In this document: positions 25,588 to 34,157 of the stretch, piece by piece
Layout: the number at the start of each line of letters is the position of its first letter
Numbering within the stretch: position 1 is the first letter of the stretch
Source of the DNA: an uncultured Chlorobiaceae bacterium
GTDB lineage: Bacteria > Bacteroidota > Chlorobiia > Chlorobiales > Chlorobiaceae
Reading direction: 5' to 3'
Assembly (NCBI GenBank): GCA_903940125.1
Contig: CAJAJL010000118.1
Location: 1-64,000, forward strand
Length of the DNA: 64,000 nt
Program-made: the position numbers and the translations under genes
Notes under the pieces: model-generated
What the model was told of the DNA's origin: nothing
Databases searched by the model: none
What the model saw: only the letters and a program-made list of their open reading frames with translations

Positions 25588-28077
25588 CTATTGAACTACA
25601 ATTGCGGAACGAAGGAGTTCATTTATTTTTATCGTCAACTCCTTGATCAAAAAGGGCTTCCGGATAAAACCCACTTCGACGCCCTCTTCCAGAAACCCGT
25701 TTCGAGCAGTAATAACGCTATCAGAACCTGACATAAACAGGGTTTTCAACTTGGGACATATCGGCAGAAGCTTTTTTGAAAGATCACAGCCGTTCATTTC
25801 CGGTAAGACTGCATCGACAAGAAGAAGATCAATATCACGCTGGTATTCATTTGCGAACCTGAGAGCTTTATCTGGTGTATCAAACGCGTGGATGGTATAT
25901 CCTGTTTTTTCAAGCATACGCTTATAGAGATTCAGGGTATCAGGCTCGCCCTCGACCAGCAATATCGTTTCTTTCAACTCGAGGCTTGGAATAGGCTCCT
26001 CATCTTCAGAAAAATAGTTGTTTCCCATATAACGAGGCAAATAGAGAGTAAAGACACTTCCTTTGCCCAGTTCAGTCTGGCATTCAATATATCCCTGGTT
26101 CTGTTTGGCAATACCATAGGCTATCGACAAACCAAGACCCATGGCTTTTCCTGCATCCCGGGTAGTAAAAAAAGGTTCAAAAATATGGGGAAGATTCTGT
26201 TTTTCAATCCCAATGCCGTTATCGGTCACGGCAAGCTTCACATAGTTACCGGGAACAAGGCAGGTGTGATCGGCGGCACAATCTTGCGGATCAATAAAAA
26301 TCCTGCTGGTTTCGATAGTGATCCGACCTTTACCGGTGATTGCATCACGGGCATTGAAACAGAGGATGGCAAGAAGCTGATCAATTTGCGAGGGATCAAT
26401 TTTTACCAGAGTTTTTTGTCTGTCAGGTATCCAGTCAAGCGAAATCTGTTCGCCGACAAGCTCTCTCATAGCACTCAACTTCCCTTCAACAAGAATATTT
26501 AACTCGAGAACGATTGGCATAACGGCACCACTTCGAGCAAAAATCAAGAGTTGACTCATCATTTCGGAAGAACTGCACGTGGTTTCCAGAATATCCCTCA
26601 GGTTATTGACCAGTGAGATACTTAAATGCTGGTGATCCAAGGCCATCTTGACGTTACCAAGAATGATATCGAGCATCTGACTGTAATTACAGCCAATTCT
26701 TTTGATAACATTGCCGACAAATGCCATTTTCTGAGCATGAATCAATGAAGTGTTAACATTCATTTCAGACTGTTCAGCACGCTTACGAAGAACAAGATCA
26801 CTTGCAAGTTCCGCAAAACTCGTTACCACACATTCATCATACTCATCATAATTTGAAGATTTGCCACCGACCCCGACAATCGCAGTGACCATATCCCCTT
26901 TTATGATTGGTACAACCAATGTCCGCATGAATTTTGAATGATCATCCGGTTTGTTGCAGTTAATTGCTTTAGTATTGCATTCATTATGAATCATGGTTTT
27001 CTGCGACCGTAATACCTCAAGAAAAAGCTCTTTCTGGTTTAACGAGCCTCGTTTACCACCTGATTCCGTACAACCCATATTCATGTTCGAATTGCCGGAC
27101 AATACCTGCAAGTCAGGTACTCTCATATCGTCCGCAAGAAAGTAGCAAAAGCCGACTGTACTGTCTGTCAGGCGTTCGGCCTCATCCATCGTAGCTTGAA
27201 GAAGTTCTTCAATTGAACAGGTATCAGCTTTGTCAAACAGGCTCGTACGAAAAAGAGTGTGAAATTCTATGCCCTTGCGCGCCGTTATATCATGAAGCAA
27301 CCCTACGATGAAGGAATGTCCCTTGTCTGCAACACATTGTAAATGCAGTTCACCCCAGAATAGGGAACCATTTTTTCTGCGGAAGTGCCATTCGAGGACC
27401 TGAGTCGGAAGGTGGTTTGTTCCGGTTTTACTTATAGCGGCAAGAGCTCCGGGAATTTCTTTTTCTTCCTCAAGAAATCCTGCAACCGATTTCCCTGTCA
27501 TTTCATTCGGCATAAACCCAAACAGGTTTTCCGCAGCCGGCGAAATATAGTTCAATATCGAGTTTTTATCAGATATAAAAACAGCACCATCAAGGTGCTC
27601 TATCATGGAACGATATTTATGTGCTGCCTGAATCAGATTATCTTCCACCTGCTTACGTGCTGTTATGTCGAGTATCATACAGATAACAAAAGGGTTACCC
27701 TCAATTATTATCCTTCTGCCCGTCATCATGAACCAGCGTAACTCCTGTTCACCTTGAAAAAGAACTCTTGCTTCTGCAGTTTCTTCGTAGCCTTTTGAAA
27801 GAACACTGAGCAGTTTTTCTTTTATAAGCGGCTGATCAGCATGATAAATCAGCTTATCAATGACATTGATACGATCTTTCTTTCTGAGAGGTTTGACTGT
27901 TGCTTTTTGCTGGAAGGAGTCACTCCAACTGACATAATACCCTTTGGTATCAATAACGAAAACGGAGTGAAGCACAACCTGTGAAATGCCATTACTTGTC
28001 ACCTGGACATCCTCCCCGGAATGTTTCCGGCTAAGGGCTCGAATGTCTGTTTTTTTACTGCGCCTTGTTTTCTGCAT
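25588..28077 (-). CDS. Degenerate hybrid PAS-GAF histidine kinase-like protein
   Basis: 829 residues. PAS domains lie at about 30-140 and 150-268, a GAF domain at about 275-430, a HisKA-like helix pair at about 445-515, HATPase_c at about 540-680 (N-box-like CFNARDAITGKG, TDNGIGI, GLGLSIAYGIAKQ), and a C-terminal receiver at about 705-825 with Asp755 in LLLVDAVLPEMNG. Related kinases have AHDFNN at the phospho-acceptor; here the aligned segment reads IGCNYSQML, so Cys463 replaces the histidine. The receiver acidic pair is also altered (VEGEPD). It may bind ATP and signals without autophosphorylating, or act as a partner for another kinase. There are no membrane segments. Confidence 0.9.
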   Translation of the reverse strand: MQKTRRSKKTDIRALSRKHSGEDVQVTSNGISQVVLHSVFVIDTKGYYVSWSDSFQQKATVKPLRKKDRINVIDKLIYHADQPLIKEKLLSVLSKGYEETAEARVLFQGEQELRWFMMTGRRIIIEGNPFVICMILDITARKQVEDNLIQAAHKYRSMIEHLDGAVFISDKNSILNYISPAAENLFGFMPNEMTGKSVAGFLEEEKEIPGALAAISKTGTNHLPTQVLEWHFRRKNGSLFWGELHLQCVADKGHSFIVGLLHDITARKGIEFHTLFRTSLFDKADTCSIEELLQATMDEAERLTDSTVGFCYFLADDMRVPDLQVLSGNSNMNMGCTESGGKRGSLNQKELFLEVLRSQKTMIHNECNTKAINCNKPDDHSKFMRTLVVPIIKGDMVTAIVGVGGKSSNYDEYDECVVTSFAELASDLVLRKRAEQSEMNVNTSLIHAQKMAFVGNVIKRIGCNYSQMLDIILGNVKMALDHQHLSISLVNNLRDILETTCSSSEMMSQLLIFARSGAVMPIVLELNILVEGKLSAMRELVGEQISLDWIPDRQKTLVKIDPSQIDQLLAILCFNARDAITGKGRITIETSRIFIDPQDCAADHTCLVPGNYVKLAVTDNGIGIEKQNLPHIFEPFFTTRDAGKAMGLGLSIAYGIAKQNQGYIECQTELGKGSVFTLYLPRYMGNNYFSEDEEPIPSLELKETILLVEGEPDTLNLYKRMLEKTGYTIHAFDTPDKALRFANEYQRDIDLLLVDAVLPEMNGCDLSKKLLPICPKLKTLFMSGSDSVITARNGFLEEGVEVGFIRKPFLIKELTIKINELLRSAIVVQ

Positions 28078-28415
28078 TGGTATGGGGTTAAATTCTAAAG
28101 GTCCAAATCCTTGGGGAAAGAGAAGAGAAATAGAATACAGGTACCGTGCAGCTTATGGTCCATCATGGGTGGCGCGCTGGAATTCAGTGTAGGTGCAAGT
28201 TGTCGGCTGCAAAAAAACTTATATTACGTTTTAATATCTTCAATGTACTATAATTTTCATTACAACCGCATTATATTACGTATAATATTTCTTTATTACT
28301 CAATAAAATCACTTTGCATTGTAATATTTTATCGTATAGGTGTGATAGCACCTAAATCAGACGATAGCCATGTTGCCTGCTTTTTTTTATGCAGCTCATT
28401 GGCTACCTTGATACT
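28078..28415. other. Intergenic region between hybrid kinase and tgt
   Basis: AT-rich promoter region for the two divergent genes. The only structure seen is a six-base hairpin, TAGGTG (28337-28342) with CACCTA (28349-28354). A preQ1 riboswitch was looked for because tgt follows; the loop is too short and the A-rich pseudoknot tail is missing. No tRNA or other RNA was seen. Confidence 0.4.
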
Positions 28416-29549
28416 ATGAAATTCAGCATCATTACCACGGATCCTTACTCTTCAGCCCGATGCGGAGTGCTTGAAACCGCCCATGGAACTATTCCTACCC
28501 CGGTTTTTATGCCTGTCGGCACTCGCGCAAGCGTCAAATCCGTTGAACCCCATGAACTGAAGGAGGTCAATGTTCATATTATTCTGGCGAATACCTACCA
28601 CCTCTATCTGAAACCGGGAAATGACATTATTTTTAAAGCCGGCGGTGTGCATAGGTTTATGAACTGGGATGCTCCTCTTTTGACGGACAGTGGCGGCTAT
28701 CAGGTTTATTCTCTCTCTCTGTTGCGCAAGATCACTGAAGAGGGTGTCATGTTCAAGTCGCATCTTGATGGTTCAAAACAGCATTTTACTCCTGAAAATG
28801 TTGTTGATACCCAGCGCATTATCGGCAGCGATATTATGATGCCTCTCGATGAGTGCCCGCCTTCGACAGCCGAAAAAGAGTACATCCGCAAATCCGGGGA
28901 ACTGACCATCCGCTGGGCTGAACGGGCAAAAAATCATTTTGCTTCGACCTCTCCTCTTTACAGGCATGAGCAATACCTTTTCGGCATAACACAAGGCGGG
29001 GTCCATGAGGATCTGCGTAAAATTTCGATTGAAGCTCTGGTCGATCTTGATTTTGACGGATATTCCATAGGGGGGATGGCTGTGGGTGAGCCCGCTCAGG
29101 AAATGTACCGTATCCTTGAACTTTCACATGCGCTGCTTCCTGAAGATAAACCGCGCTATCTTATGGGGGTAGGTACTCCTGAAAATATCCTGAACGCTAT
29201 TGAACGGGGGGTAGATATGTTTGACTGCGTTATCCCCACCCGTGAGGGGCGAAACGGCAGGGTCTATACTCGACATGGAAAGATGAACCTGCGCTCGGCA
29301 GTGTATGCTGAGGACTTTTCTTCAATCGATGAAGGGTTCGACAACCATGTCTGCCGAAATTTTTCGCGTGCTTATATCCGTCACCTGCTGAATGTTGGTG
29401 AAATTCTCGGCCTTAAACTCTGCACGCTGCAGAATATTTCTTTTTTCATGTGGCTTACTGCAACGGCACGAACACACATAGAACAGGGCTCTTTCAAAGA
29501 GTGGATAACAGATTTTCTTGAACGATTCAACCACCATGAAAAAGCATAA
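28416..29549 (+). CDS. tgt: Queuine/preQ1 tRNA-ribosyltransferase with altered zinc site
   Basis: 377 residues from ATG 28416; an in-frame ATG nine codons earlier is less typical. It swaps guanine-34 of tRNAs for preQ1 in queuosine synthesis. Motifs are TPVFMPVGTRASVKSV, LTDSGGYQVYSL, the active-site GGMAVGEP, and FDCVIPTREGRNG with the nucleophilic Asp. The family's zinc site is normally CxCxxC plus a distant His; here the matching stretch reads EGFDNHVCRNFSRAY, so only one of the three cysteines remains. Zinc may be lost or bound otherwise. It overlaps rimO by 14 bases and probably shares its transcript. Confidence 0.93.
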   Translation: MKFSIITTDPYSSARCGVLETAHGTIPTPVFMPVGTRASVKSVEPHELKEVNVHIILANTYHLYLKPGNDIIFKAGGVHRFMNWDAPLLTDSGGYQVYSLSLLRKITEEGVMFKSHLDGSKQHFTPENVVDTQRIIGSDIMMPLDECPPSTAEKEYIRKSGELTIRWAERAKNHFASTSPLYRHEQYLFGITQGGVHEDLRKISIEALVDLDFDGYSIGGMAVGEPAQEMYRILELSHALLPEDKPRYLMGVGTPENILNAIERGVDMFDCVIPTREGRNGRVYTRHGKMNLRSAVYAEDFSSIDEGFDNHVCRNFSRAYIRHLLNVGEILGLKLCTLQNISFFMWLTATARTHIEQGSFKEWITDFLERFNHHEKA

Positions 29550-30828
29550 AGTATTTCTTCTGAGCCTCGGCTGCTCTAAAAACACGGTCGATTCCGAACG
29601 TCTGATGGCTCAGGCTGAAGCATCGGGCATCATCTTTACCGAGAAGGCCGATGATGCTGAAACTATTCTCATCAACTCCTGCGGCTTCATTGCCGATGCA
29701 AAAGAGGAATCCATCAACGAAACTCTGGCCGCCATCTATAAAAAAGAGGAGGGGTTCATCAAACGAGTTTTCGTGATGGGATGCCTCACCGAACTCCATA
29801 GAGCAGAGCTTCTGGAAGAGATGCCTGAAGTTGACGGTTTTTTCGGCACCCGTGAACTGCCTGATGTGCTTGCTGCAATAGGAGCTGAGTACCGTGAAGA
29901 GCTCTACGACCGTCGTTCACTGCTGACACCTCCCCATTATTCTTATCTCAAGATTGCCGAAGGATGCAACCGGGCCTGTTCATTCTGCTCAATTCCGAAA
30001 ATCAGGGGCCGATACCATAGCCAGCCTCCTGAACAGCTGCTGAGAGAAGCTGCTCTGCTGAAAAGCACCGGCGTCAAAGAACTGAATGTCATTGCCCAGG
30101 ATATAAGCCTTTATGGGTATGACCTGGCGGGAAAAACATTGCTGAATGATCTTGTGCTGCGCCTTTCAGACATTGGATTTGACTGGATCAGGTTGCTCTA
30201 TGCTTACCCGGTTAACTTCCCGCTTGAGGTAATTGATACCATGCGTGAGCGTGAGAATATCTGCAACTACCTCGATATTCCACTGCAGCATTGCAATAGC
30301 CGCATCCTGCAATCGATGAACCGGGGCATTGATAAAATTCAAACGGTACAACTCCTTGAGACCATCCGGGAGAAAAATCCCGATATCCGTCTGCGGACAA
30401 CCATGATCGCGGGCTATCCCGGGGAAACACGGGAAGAGTTTGAAGAGCTGCTTGAGTTCGTTGAGACAAGCCGTTTTGACAGGCTGGGCTGCTTTCCTTA
30501 CTTTCATGAAGAGCATGCGCCGGCTTATGCGCTTAAGGAGACACTCAGTACTGAAGAAAAACAGGAACGTGTTGCAGAGATCATGGAACTGCAGGAAGAG
30601 GTTTCGGAAGAGAAGAACCGGATATTCGAGGGAAAAGTGATAAAGGTACTGATCGACCAGATCGAAGAAGACAGTGCTTTCGGCAGAACGGAATATGATG
30701 CTCCGGAGGTTGATAATGATTGTATCATTACAATTGGCGATACGCCTGTCAACGTGGGTTCGTTCTGCTTTGCAAAAATCAATGATACTAATGCTTTTGA
30801 GTTGCACGGTTCAGTCGTTGAATTATGA
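29536..30828 (+). CDS. rimO: Ribosomal protein uS12 methylthiotransferase
   Basis: 430 residues from ATG 29536 (MKKHKVFLLSLGCSKN), which overlaps the tgt 3' end. It is a radical SAM methylthiotransferase that adds SCH3 to Asp of ribosomal protein S12. The N-terminal UPF0004 domain has three cluster cysteines (LGCSKN, INSCGF, VMGCL). The radical SAM motif is EGCNRACSFCSIP, and a C-terminal TRAM domain follows from about 370. The 'SLGCSKNTVDSE' start and the RGRYHSQP loop separate RimO from MiaB. It overlaps the following gene by four bases (ATGA). Confidence 0.95.
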   Translation: MKKHKVFLLSLGCSKNTVDSERLMAQAEASGIIFTEKADDAETILINSCGFIADAKEESINETLAAIYKKEEGFIKRVFVMGCLTELHRAELLEEMPEVDGFFGTRELPDVLAAIGAEYREELYDRRSLLTPPHYSYLKIAEGCNRACSFCSIPKIRGRYHSQPPEQLLREAALLKSTGVKELNVIAQDISLYGYDLAGKTLLNDLVLRLSDIGFDWIRLLYAYPVNFPLEVIDTMRERENICNYLDIPLQHCNSRILQSMNRGIDKIQTVQLLETIREKNPDIRLRTTMIAGYPGETREEFEELLEFVETSRFDRLGCFPYFHEEHAPAYALKETLSTEEKQERVAEIMELQEEVSEEKNRIFEGKVIKVLIDQIEEDSAFGRTEYDAPEVDNDCIITIGDTPVNVGSFCFAKINDTNAFELHGSVVEL

Positions 30829-31808
30829 GCATAAGGTATATCAAACCCCATAGTTCTTCAGCTGGAGACAGTTTATCAGAAAAAGTACTCTCTCAGGTCC
30901 GAAAGGAGTTCGGAGCAGAGGTTGAACCCTTTACCCTTCACAATCCGGTACCTGAACTCCTCGCCAGCGCATGGATGGCATGCAGGGAAACACTGCTTGC
31001 AGGTGAGGGAGCCCGTGATGCAAAAGAGCTTGTTGCAGCTGCTGTTTCAGACATTAACCGCTGCCCATACTGTGTCGATGCCCACAGCATCATGCTGCTG
31101 GAATCCTCTGGACATGATTACCAGGAAGCGCTTGCAGATCCAAACCTTGGAAAAATTGCCTCATGGGCATCGGCAACTCGGACACCTGACTCGCCGATTC
31201 TGCATTCACCTCCTTTTCTTGACTCAGAAGCCCCTGCATTTATAGGAACAGCTGTCTTTTTTCACTACATCAACCGTATGGTGACCATACTGCTCGGTGA
31301 GTCCCCGCTCCCCTTTTCCAGCGGACTTCCAAAAAAAGTTTCGCTTCACCTTGCCGCATGGTTTTTCGGTGGTGCTATCCGCCTCGCCAAGGTACCTGGA
31401 GCATCGCTTGATCTCCTGCCTGAAGCTGCATTGCCAAACGACCTTTCATGGGCAAAAGCCTCTCTGCCGATAGCAGGTGCATTTGCTCGATTTGCGAAGG
31501 CAGTAGAACATGGTGGTGTGCTTTCCCTCTCGGAAGATGTCCGGGCAGCTGTCAGCACATCAGCAGGAGACTGGGACTGCAGTAACCCTGCCATGAATGA
31601 TGTATGGTTTGAAAACAAAATCGCGCACCTTCAGAGCGAAGACAAGGCTGCGGGAAAACTTGCTTTCCTCACGGCATTTGCTCCTTACAAGGTAGATGAA
31701 AAGTGTGTTCGAGCTTTTTCAGAGCGCTTCCCTGGTGACGACATACTTATCTCCGCGCTTGCGTGGAGCAGTTTCACTGCTGCCAGAAGAATCGGCTCCT
31801 GGCTTTAA
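30825..31808 (+). CDS. AhpD-like / carboxymuconolactone decarboxylase-fold protein
   Basis: 327-residue, Ala-rich, all-helical protein. It has the AhpD-type redox motif in NRCPYCVDAHSIMLLES near residue 80 (CxxC with a downstream His). AhpD-family proteins reduce peroxidase partners or act as small-molecule oxidoreductases. At 327 residues it is about twice the usual length, so it may contain two fused copies of the fold with only the first keeping the CxxC. Translation is coupled to rimO by an ATGA overlap. The physiological substrate is unknown. Confidence 0.8.
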   Translation: MSIRYIKPHSSSAGDSLSEKVLSQVRKEFGAEVEPFTLHNPVPELLASAWMACRETLLAGEGARDAKELVAAAVSDINRCPYCVDAHSIMLLESSGHDYQEALADPNLGKIASWASATRTPDSPILHSPPFLDSEAPAFIGTAVFFHYINRMVTILLGESPLPFSSGLPKKVSLHLAAWFFGGAIRLAKVPGASLDLLPEAALPNDLSWAKASLPIAGAFARFAKAVEHGGVLSLSEDVRAAVSTSAGDWDCSNPAMNDVWFENKIAHLQSEDKAAGKLAFLTAFAPYKVDEKCVRAFSERFPGDDILISALAWSSFTAARRIGSWL

Positions 31809-31902
31809 CCTTCCCTATAATATCACACTCATTATACATCGCATTTCTATTCAATTTGTTATTTTTTAGAAACAGAAGGCTATAAATGTCGTCCTCCTTG
31901 TT
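31809..31902. other. AT-rich spacer upstream of the sulfate-transport leader
   Basis: Contains no gene and no clear hairpin. A promoter for the leader RNA probably begins at its right end, next to the palindrome at 31903-31931, but no confident -35/-10 pair was found. Confidence 0.3.
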
Positions 31903-31931
31903 ATACCATATTTATGGTATTTTTATGGTAT
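31903..31931 (+). promoter_or_regulatory. Operator-like palindrome with a third half-site
   Basis: ATACCATA-TT-TATGGTAT is a perfect eight-base dyad (31903-31920). A third copy of TATGGTAT follows at 31924-31931. The set lies upstream of the structured leader of the sulfate transporter, where a repressor or activator of sulfur genes would bind. The regulator is unknown. Confidence 0.55.
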
Positions 31932-31996
31932 ATGCTTGGAGAGCTTGAAAAGATTGGGTTTTATTAACCGTTATGAATTTAACGTAGAGACTATGA

Positions 31997-32105
31997 GCAC
32001 TATACCTGAAAGAACTGTTCGCTGCTCCAGCACTTCGTGCTGTCAGGAAAGGGAGTGCACTGTAATAAGGAAATCCGGTTCGTGTCGATAGTGCAATTGA
32101 GCACT
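31997..32105 (+). ncRNA. Riboswitch-like structured leader upstream of the sulfate transporter
   Basis: A long-range helix GCACTAT (31997-32003) with ATAGTGC (32088-32094) closes a domain. Inside is a two-tier hairpin: CCTGA/TCAGG (32005-32009, 32043-32047) outside CAGCAC/GTGCTG (32028-32042). The 3' arm of the closing helix can instead pair with GCACT at 32101-32105. CCGGTTC at 32075-32081 repeats the 5' arm of the terminator that follows, so it can compete for the same 3' arm. This is how an aptamer with alternative expression-platform pairing looks. I do not recognise a known riboswitch class. A stand-alone small RNA ending at the terminator is the alternative. Confidence 0.55.
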
Positions 32106-32113
32106 TTTCAACA

Positions 32114-32152
32114 GCCGGTTCCTGATAATGCAGAGAACCGGCTTTTTTTTTT
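32114..32152 (+). terminator. Strong intrinsic terminator before cysP
   Basis: GCCGGTTC (32114-32121) pairs perfectly with GAACCGGC (32135-32142) and is followed by ten T. It lies 47 bases before the cysP start, so transcription must pass or be prevented from stopping here. This implies attenuation control of the transporter. Confidence 0.85.
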
Positions 32153-32199
32153 GCCATACTAATTTTTGAACATTATTAACACATTACAAGGAGAAGAGC

Positions 32200-33216
32200 A
32201 TGAACCTTCAAGGAATAAAAAAAATAACTCTTGCTGCAGCGATCATTCTGGCCTCGGGTATACCCGGAACAATTGCCGGTGCAGCGGAAAGTTCAACACT
32301 GCTTAATGTTTCTTATGATCCAACAAGGGAGCTTTATCAGAGCGAAAACAGCGCGTTTATTCAATACTGGCAAAAGAAAAGCGGTCAAACCGTTGTAATC
32401 AACCAGTCGCACGGAGGATCAGGAAAGCAGGCTCGCGCAGTCATTGACGGACTGGAAGCTGATGTGGTAACTCTGGCTCTTGCTTATGACATCGATGCTA
32501 TCGCTGACAGCAAACTACTGGACATCAACTGGCAGAAGAGACTGGCCAGCAACAGCACTCCATATACCTCCACCATCGTCTTTGTTGTCAGAAAAGGAAA
32601 TCCAAAGCAGATCAAAAACTGGGATGATCTTATTAAACCGGGTGTATCAGTCATCACTCCAAACCCAAAAACATCCGGTGGTGCCCGCTGGAACTACCTG
32701 GCGGCATGGGGTTACAAGCAAAAACAAACCGGTTCTGCTGAGCAGGCAAAAACTTTTATCAAGGCATTATACAAGAATGTCCCGGTGCTTGATACCGGTG
32801 CCCGTGGCTCAACATTGAGCTTTGCTCAGCGCGGTCTGGGCGATGTGCTTATTGCATGGGAAAATGAAGCTCATCTGATTCTTAAAGAGTTTGGTTCTGA
32901 CAAGTATGAAATCGTTTCTCCATCGGTAAGTATACTGGCCGAACCTCCTGTAGCTGTCGTTGATAAAAATGTTGCGAAGCACGGTACCCGTAAGCTTGCA
33001 GAAGCCTATCTGAACTTCCTCTATACACCAAAGGCACAGGAGATTATTGCAGAAAACTATTACCGTCCGCGTAATCCTGCAGCTTTGAAAAAATATGCGG
33101 CGAACTTCCCCAAAATCAAGCTTTTTACCTTGGGCGAAGTGTTCGGTAACTGGCGTACTGCACAGAAAACCCATTTTAACGACGGCGGTGTTTTCGATCA
33201 GATTTACACGCCCTGA
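32200..33216 (+). CDS. cysP: Sulfate/thiosulfate-binding periplasmic protein
   Basis: 338 residues with a signal peptide (about 1-29, cut after AGA or GAA). The family core reads [17 protein letters not shown] near the start, [31 protein letters not shown], and [20 protein letters not shown]. These are the anion-binding loops of the Sbp/CysP family. The protein captures sulfate or thiosulfate in the periplasm for the CysTWA importer encoded next. GGAG lies eight bases before ATG. Sbp and CysP cannot be separated by reading, so the symbol is a choice. An upstream leader with terminator suggests attenuation. Confidence 0.9.
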   Translation: MNLQGIKKITLAAAIILASGIPGTIAGAAESSTLLNVSYDPTRELYQSENSAFIQYWQKKSGQTVVINQSHGGSGKQARAVIDGLEADVVTLALAYDIDAIADSKLLDINWQKRLASNSTPYTSTIVFVVRKGNPKQIKNWDDLIKPGVSVITPNPKTSGGARWNYLAAWGYKQKQTGSAEQAKTFIKALYKNVPVLDTGARGSTLSFAQRGLGDVLIAWENEAHLILKEFGSDKYEIVSPSVSILAEPPVAVVDKNVAKHGTRKLAEAYLNFLYTPKAQEIIAENYYRPRNPAALKKYAANFPKIKLFTLGEVFGNWRTAQKTHFNDGGVFDQIYTP

Positions 33217-33254
33217 AGCAGGGTTCTTCACCACTGAACTGCAGAATAATTATC

Positions 33255-33290
33255 TGGAAAACGGGGTAAAGCCTCCTGTCCCGTTTTCCA
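33255..33290 (+). other. Intercistronic hairpin between cysP and cysT
   Basis: TGGAAAACGGG (33255-33265) and CCCGTTTTCCA (33280-33290) form a perfect 11-base stem with a 14-base loop. No T-run follows. Such hairpins after binding-protein genes often protect the upstream message from 3' decay and so raise its level over the permease genes. Confidence 0.6.
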
Positions 33291-33317
33291 CTGCGGTTCG
33301 CATCAAAAAGATCAACG

Positions 33318-34154
33318 ATGGGATTGTTTCAGAGAAAAAGACGCAACATTCTTCCGGGTTTCGGGCTGTCGATGGGGTACACGGTTTTTTACCTTTCGGC
33401 AATTGTCATTGTACCGCTGAGCATGATCTTTTTTAATACCATTCCTATGGGATGGGAACCATTTGTTCATGCTGTTACAGCTCCTCGTGTTCTTGCATCT
33501 TACAGACTGAGTTTTTCCACAGCTTTCTTTGCTGCGATTTTCGATGCATTGGCAGGCCTTCTGACCGCATGGGTGCTGGTGCGCTATCGTTTCCCCGGTA
33601 AAGGGCTGCTGGACGCCCTTGTCGATCTGCCTTTCGCCCTGCCAACGGCAGTAGCCGGCATCTGCTTTGCAACTCTTTATTCACCAATGGGCTGGTTTGG
33701 ACAGATCCTCGCTCACTGGAACCTGCAGATCATCAACACACCTACAGGAATAGTGATTGCACTGATATTTATCGGCTTCCCGTTTGTTGTCCGCACTATT
33801 CAGCCTGTTCTTGAAGAGGTGGAACAGGAAATTGAAGAGGCTGCGCACTGCCTTGGAGCAACACGGTGGCAGACCTTCAGGAAAATCCTTCTTCCTCATC
33901 TCTTCCCTGCTCTGCTTACGGGAGTCACTCTCGCTTTTGCCCGAGGCATCGGAGAGTACGGATCAGTAATCTTCATCGCAGGCAATCTGCCGATGAAAAC
34001 CGAGATCGCTCCATTGATGATTATGTCGAAGCTCGATCAGTTTGACTATGCTGGAGCGTCAGCCGTTGCGCTTGTGCTTCTCTGTATTTCATTTTCCATG
34101 CTTCTGCTGCTGAATGCAGTGCAGGAGTGGCAACAGAAAGAATACAATTCATAA
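33318..34154 (+). CDS. cysT: Sulfate ABC transporter permease CysT (CysU)
   Basis: 278-residue permease with six predicted helices. The EAA loop reads EEAAHCLGATRWQTFRKILLPHLFPAL. Sulfate-permease signatures are DLPFALPTAVAGI and RGIGEYGSVIFIAGNLPMKTEIAPLMI. It forms a heterodimer with CysW in the inner membrane. It lies 101 bases after cysP, with a stable hairpin between, and three bases before cysW. Confidence 0.93.
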   Translation: MGLFQRKRRNILPGFGLSMGYTVFYLSAIVIVPLSMIFFNTIPMGWEPFVHAVTAPRVLASYRLSFSTAFFAAIFDALAGLLTAWVLVRYRFPGKGLLDALVDLPFALPTAVAGICFATLYSPMGWFGQILAHWNLQIINTPTGIVIALIFIGFPFVVRTIQPVLEEVEQEIEEAAHCLGATRWQTFRKILLPHLFPALLTGVTLAFARGIGEYGSVIFIAGNLPMKTEIAPLMIMSKLDQFDYAGASAVALVLLCISFSMLLLLNAVQEWQQKEYNS

Positions 34155-34157
34155 TCC

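Noticed and set aside
28331-28390. PreQ1 riboswitch before tgt
   Set aside because: The hairpin TAGGTG/CACCTA has only a six-base loop and lacks the A-rich pseudoknot tail of preQ1-I; it does not fit preQ1-II or -III either.
31997-32105. Cobalamin riboswitch before cysP (an ACTGTAA stretch is present)
   Set aside because: The order of conserved blocks is wrong and the B12 box GCCACTG is missing.
31905-32155. 6S or SRP RNA gene in the cysP upstream region
   Set aside because: Ends do not pair as in 6S RNA, and the SRP GGAAGCAGC core is absent.
31912-32157. Minus-strand 81-codon frame over the cysP leader
   Set aside because: It coincides with the structured RNA and terminator and has no family likeness.
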